Positions 61,735-64,000 of a stretch of DNA of 64,000 nucleotides are shown here, piece after piece (the stretch's first letter is position 1; every line of letters begins with the position of its first letter). The notes beneath the pieces were generated by a model. That model was not told the DNA's origin. It did not search any database and worked only from the letters and a program-made list of their open reading frames with translations. The stretch is from NCBI GenBank assembly GCA_040386775.1, contig JAZKEU010000018.1, positions 62,001-126,000 of the forward strand. The letters are read 5' to 3'. This DNA is from Bdellovibrionota bacterium. GTDB lineage: Bacteria; Bdellovibrionota; Bdellovibrionia; Bdellovibrionales; JAEYZS01. Position numbers and translations under genes: made by a program.

Positions 61735-62772
61735 ATGAGTTTTTCAGCTAATAATCCTGTAGGGCTTGATGGAATCGAATTCCTAGAATTTGCTACACCA
61801 GATCCAGAAAAATTAGAAAAAGTGTTCTTTAGTTTTGGTTTCAAAAAGATTGGTCAGCATAAAACAAAAAACGTTCAACTTTATCGTCAAGGCGATATCA
61901 ATTTCATTATCAACAATGAAAAAGATTCTTTTGCTTATGATTTCAAAACAAAGCACGGTTCATCCATCTGCGCGATGGCCTTGAGAGTACAGGTTCCAGC
62001 AAAGGACGCTTTGAAAGTAGCGGTTGAGCGTGGTGCGAAGAAATATGAAAATCGCGAAGGCGATGCCGGAGCATTCCCATCCATTTATGGAATCGGCGAC
62101 TGCGTGGTTTATTTTATCGACCAATACAGCGACAAAACTTACGACAAAGATTTTGACTATATCGACGCAAAAGATGTTAAAGGTTATGGATTCAAAGTGA
62201 TTGATCACATGACAAATAACGTTCCAAAAAAGCAAATGGATAAGTGGAGCGCATTTTATGAAAATGTTTTCAACTTTAAAGAAAAAAGATTCTTCGACAT
62301 CAAAGGAAAAAAAACGGGACTACTATCAAAAGTGATGGTTTCTCCGTGCGGGAAGTTTTCGATTCCAATCAACGAGCCTACCGATGATAAATCTCAAATT
62401 CAAGAGTACATCGAAGAGTACAAGGGCTCGGGGATCCAGCACGTGGCACTTTTGACGGAAAAAATTATCCCGTCGGTAGATTTCGTTCAGAAGAATGGTA
62501 TTCAATTCTTGGATGTTCCAGATACTTATTACACTCTGATTCCAACAAGACTTAACAATGTTAAAGAAAGTATCAAAGATCTAAATAACCTTAAGATTTT
62601 AGTGGATGGTGATGATAAAGGGTATCTGCTACAGATCTTTACAAAGAATCTATGTGGACCGATCTTCTTTGAAGTTATTGATCGTAAAGGTCATGACGGA
62701 TTTGGAGATGGAAACTTCCAAGCCTTGTTCGATGCCATCGAACAAGACCAACAATCACGAGGTGTTTTATAA
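61735..62772 (+). CDS. hppD: 4-hydroxyphenylpyruvate dioxygenase
   Basis: 345 residues. Two VOC halves; the iron ligands are seen as VIDHMTNN (about 157), GIQHVALLT and FFEVIDRKGHDGFGDGNFQALF, the diagnostic HPPD end. Converts hydroxyphenylpyruvate to homogentisate in tyrosine breakdown. AAGGAGAG precedes the ATG. Its stop touches the ribD start. Confidence 0.95.
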   Translation: MSFSANNPVGLDGIEFLEFATPDPEKLEKVFFSFGFKKIGQHKTKNVQLYRQGDINFIINNEKDSFAYDFKTKHGSSICAMALRVQVPAKDALKVAVERGAKKYENREGDAGAFPSIYGIGDCVVYFIDQYSDKTYDKDFDYIDAKDVKGYGFKVIDHMTNNVPKKQMDKWSAFYENVFNFKEKRFFDIKGKKTGLLSKVMVSPCGKFSIPINEPTDDKSQIQEYIEEYKGSGIQHVALLTEKIIPSVDFVQKNGIQFLDVPDTYYTLIPTRLNNVKESIKDLNNLKILVDGDDKGYLLQIFTKNLCGPIFFEVIDRKGHDGFGDGNFQALFDAIEQDQQSRGVL

Positions 62773-63875
62773 TTCCATCGCAGCTTACTCTTGAACAAGC
62801 AATGCAAAAGGCACTTGAAGAGGGGAGCAAGGGGTTTGGGTTTGTAACACCAAACCCTCAGGTGGGTTGCGTGGTTTTAAACGCAAAATACGAATTGATT
62901 GCAAGCGGTTGTCATGAAAAATACGGAGCAGCTCACGCCGAAGTCAACGCCATCAAAGATTTAACTCTAGAACAGCTCACGGGTGCACATGTGGTTGTTA
63001 CGCTTGAGCCCTGTGCCCATGTTGGGAAAACTCCATCCTGTGCCCATGCTCTTGCAAAGCTTCCCATTGAGTCTGTGACCTATGGATTGAAAGATCCATT
63101 CCCGCTTGTAGCTGGAAAAGGTATCGAAGTTTTAGAAAAAGCAGGAAAGAAAGTAAATCATTTAAAAAGTATGGAAGAACCTTGCGAGGAACTTGCAGAA
63201 ATCTTCCTATGGAATCAAAGACACAAAAAAGCTTTTGTAGCGCTCAAGATGGCCTCAAGCCTTGATGGACAAATTGCTCTCAAGAGCGGTGAGAGTCAGT
63301 GGATCACGGGAGAAAAATCAAGAAAGTATTCTCATTTTTTAAGAGCAGGCTACGACGCAATTCTTGTAGGCAGAAATACTCTTGTGGTGGATGATCCTAT
63401 GCTCAACATCCGTCATCCTAACTTTCAAGGTAAGAAAAATAAAGTCGTAATCCTTGATCCTGAAGGAAAGCTTTTAAAGAACATCAGTCACTACAAAATT
63501 ATGGAATATCACGATAAAGAAAATATCATTTTTGCTATACGAGATAATATTGTGGTGAGTACAGACTTTAAAATCTTGCCGACCAAGGTTTTGTTGTCGG
63601 GTGCCCTTGATCTTGATGACTTAACAAAAAAACTCTATGAAGAAAAAATTTGTTCTCTTTATGTAGAAGGTGGGGCCCAAACTTATAGTGAGTTCTTGTC
63701 TCAGCGTGCTTTCCAGAGATTTTACTTATTCCAAGCTCCAGTCATCATCGGAACCAAAAATGGAAGGTCTTGGAGCGAAACATTTGCCGTATCCAAACTC
63801 AAAGATAAGCTACACCTCAGAAATCTAAGAAGCCAAAAAATAGGTGATGATTTATTTATCACCGGAAGAGTGTAG
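62772..63875 (+). CDS. ribD: riboflavin deaminase/reductase RibD, AUU start proposed
   Basis: About 367 residues if it begins at ATT 62772, which has GAGGTG 7 nt upstream and gives the family N-terminus (SQLTLEQAMQKALEEG). The first ATG (62802) has no ribosome site. Deaminase motifs HAEVNAIKDL and EPCAHVGKTPSCAHAL (zinc), reductase motif WITGEKSR...DAILVGRNTLVVDDP.LN.R. Two steps of riboflavin synthesis. The ATT overlaps the hppD stop by one base. Confidence 0.88.
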   Translation: MPSQLTLEQAMQKALEEGSKGFGFVTPNPQVGCVVLNAKYELIASGCHEKYGAAHAEVNAIKDLTLEQLTGAHVVVTLEPCAHVGKTPSCAHALAKLPIESVTYGLKDPFPLVAGKGIEVLEKAGKKVNHLKSMEEPCEELAEIFLWNQRHKKAFVALKMASSLDGQIALKSGESQWITGEKSRKYSHFLRAGYDAILVGRNTLVVDDPMLNIRHPNFQGKKNKVVILDPEGKLLKNISHYKIMEYHDKENIIFAIRDNIVVSTDFKILPTKVLLSGALDLDDLTKKLYEEKICSLYVEGGAQTYSEFLSQRAFQRFYLFQAPVIIGTKNGRSWSETFAVSKLKDKLHLRNLRSQKIGDDLFITGRV

Positions 63876-63886
63876 ACGGGCACCTT

Positions 63887-64000
63887 TTAGATTTCAAGTT
63901 TGGGTGAGAGTTTTAGTCCTTCGGCGATAAAATGACTTACTTCTTCGTTCTGTTTGCTCTTTTCCAAAAGAGCATCTTCAATTTCTGAAGTCCATGAAGG
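63887..64000 (-). CDS. 3' end of a minus-strand gene
   Basis: 37 codons (SWTSEIEDALLEKSKQNEEVSHFIAEG... then stop) enter from the right edge, convergent with ribD and 12 bp away. The helical, charged end gives no family clue. Confidence 0.55.
   Translation of the reverse strand, partial: PSWTSEIEDALLEKSKQNEEVSHFIAEGLKLSPKLEI

Noticed and set aside
1-64000. CRISPR array or insertion sequence
   Set aside because: No regularly spaced repeats and no transposase frame were seen on either strand.

Overview
This 64 kb window is a low-GC, gene-dense bacterial chromosome segment. Two genes of the TIGR02147 (DUF4423) regulator family, which is strongly expanded in Bdellovibrio and Fibrobacter, sit beside many lipoproteins and secreted proteases of unknown role. 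Together with the AT-rich composition this suggests a member of the Bdellovibrionota, perhaps near the lower-GC Pseudobdellovibrionaceae. That placement is inference from gene content, not from a marker-gene tree.

Layout. 1-9.4 kb: small stress and envelope genes (two DoxX-like proteins, GbsR-type regulator, OsmC, lipocalin, TerC, NhaR-like LysR, ribosome hibernation factor with an SbtA-type permease, group III truncated globin, a subclass B1-type metallo-beta-lactamase). 9.4-15.8 kb: a tmRNA gene (ssrA, minus strand, 15456-15808) followed by two small accessory cassettes. The cassettes are bounded by repeats of the ssrA 3' end at 9991, 12415 and 15456. One carries a RadD-like helicase plus an RNase H; the other carries an FRG-domain protein, a two-TM protein and a one-TM protein. 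No integrase is visible. 15.9-22.2 kb: M20 peptidase, a DUF4160/ribbon-helix-helix pair, tandem lipoproteins, M15 peptidase, TsaC/Sua5, esterase. 22.2-31.8 kb: a 994-aa exported protein with a transglutaminase-like core, purE-purK, a CNT nucleoside transporter, several secreted or unknown proteins, a DMT permease. 31.9-42.2 kb: isovaleryl-CoA-dehydrogenase-like enzyme with a seven-TM partner, a large exported zincin, a second S30AE protein, TrmB-like methyltransferase, a TIGR02147 regulator divergent from a lipoprotein zincin, AlaX and Ung. 42.3-49.5 kb: coiled-coil protein, type III glutamine synthetase, KDSR-like reductase, RsmJ, a large membrane protein. 49.5-54.3 kb: a complete pantothenate/early-CoA operon (DUF2520 reductase-panB-panC-coaC-coaB-coaX-panD). 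54.4-64 kb: subtilase, a TPP riboswitch in front of a small exported protein, a second TIGR02147 regulator with a secreted partner, a eukaryote-type HAD 5'-nucleotidase, HPPD and RibD.

The most noteworthy points are the ssrA-targeted cassettes with a possible defence operon, the TPP riboswitch that controls a gene with no evident thiamine role, long near-perfect inverted repeats that overlap start codons, an apparent AUU start for ribD, and a CoA operon in which a DUF2520 protein sits where the ketopantoate reductase is expected. Much of the housekeeping content points to a heterotroph living on amino acids, nucleosides and peptides, which fits a predator or scavenger.
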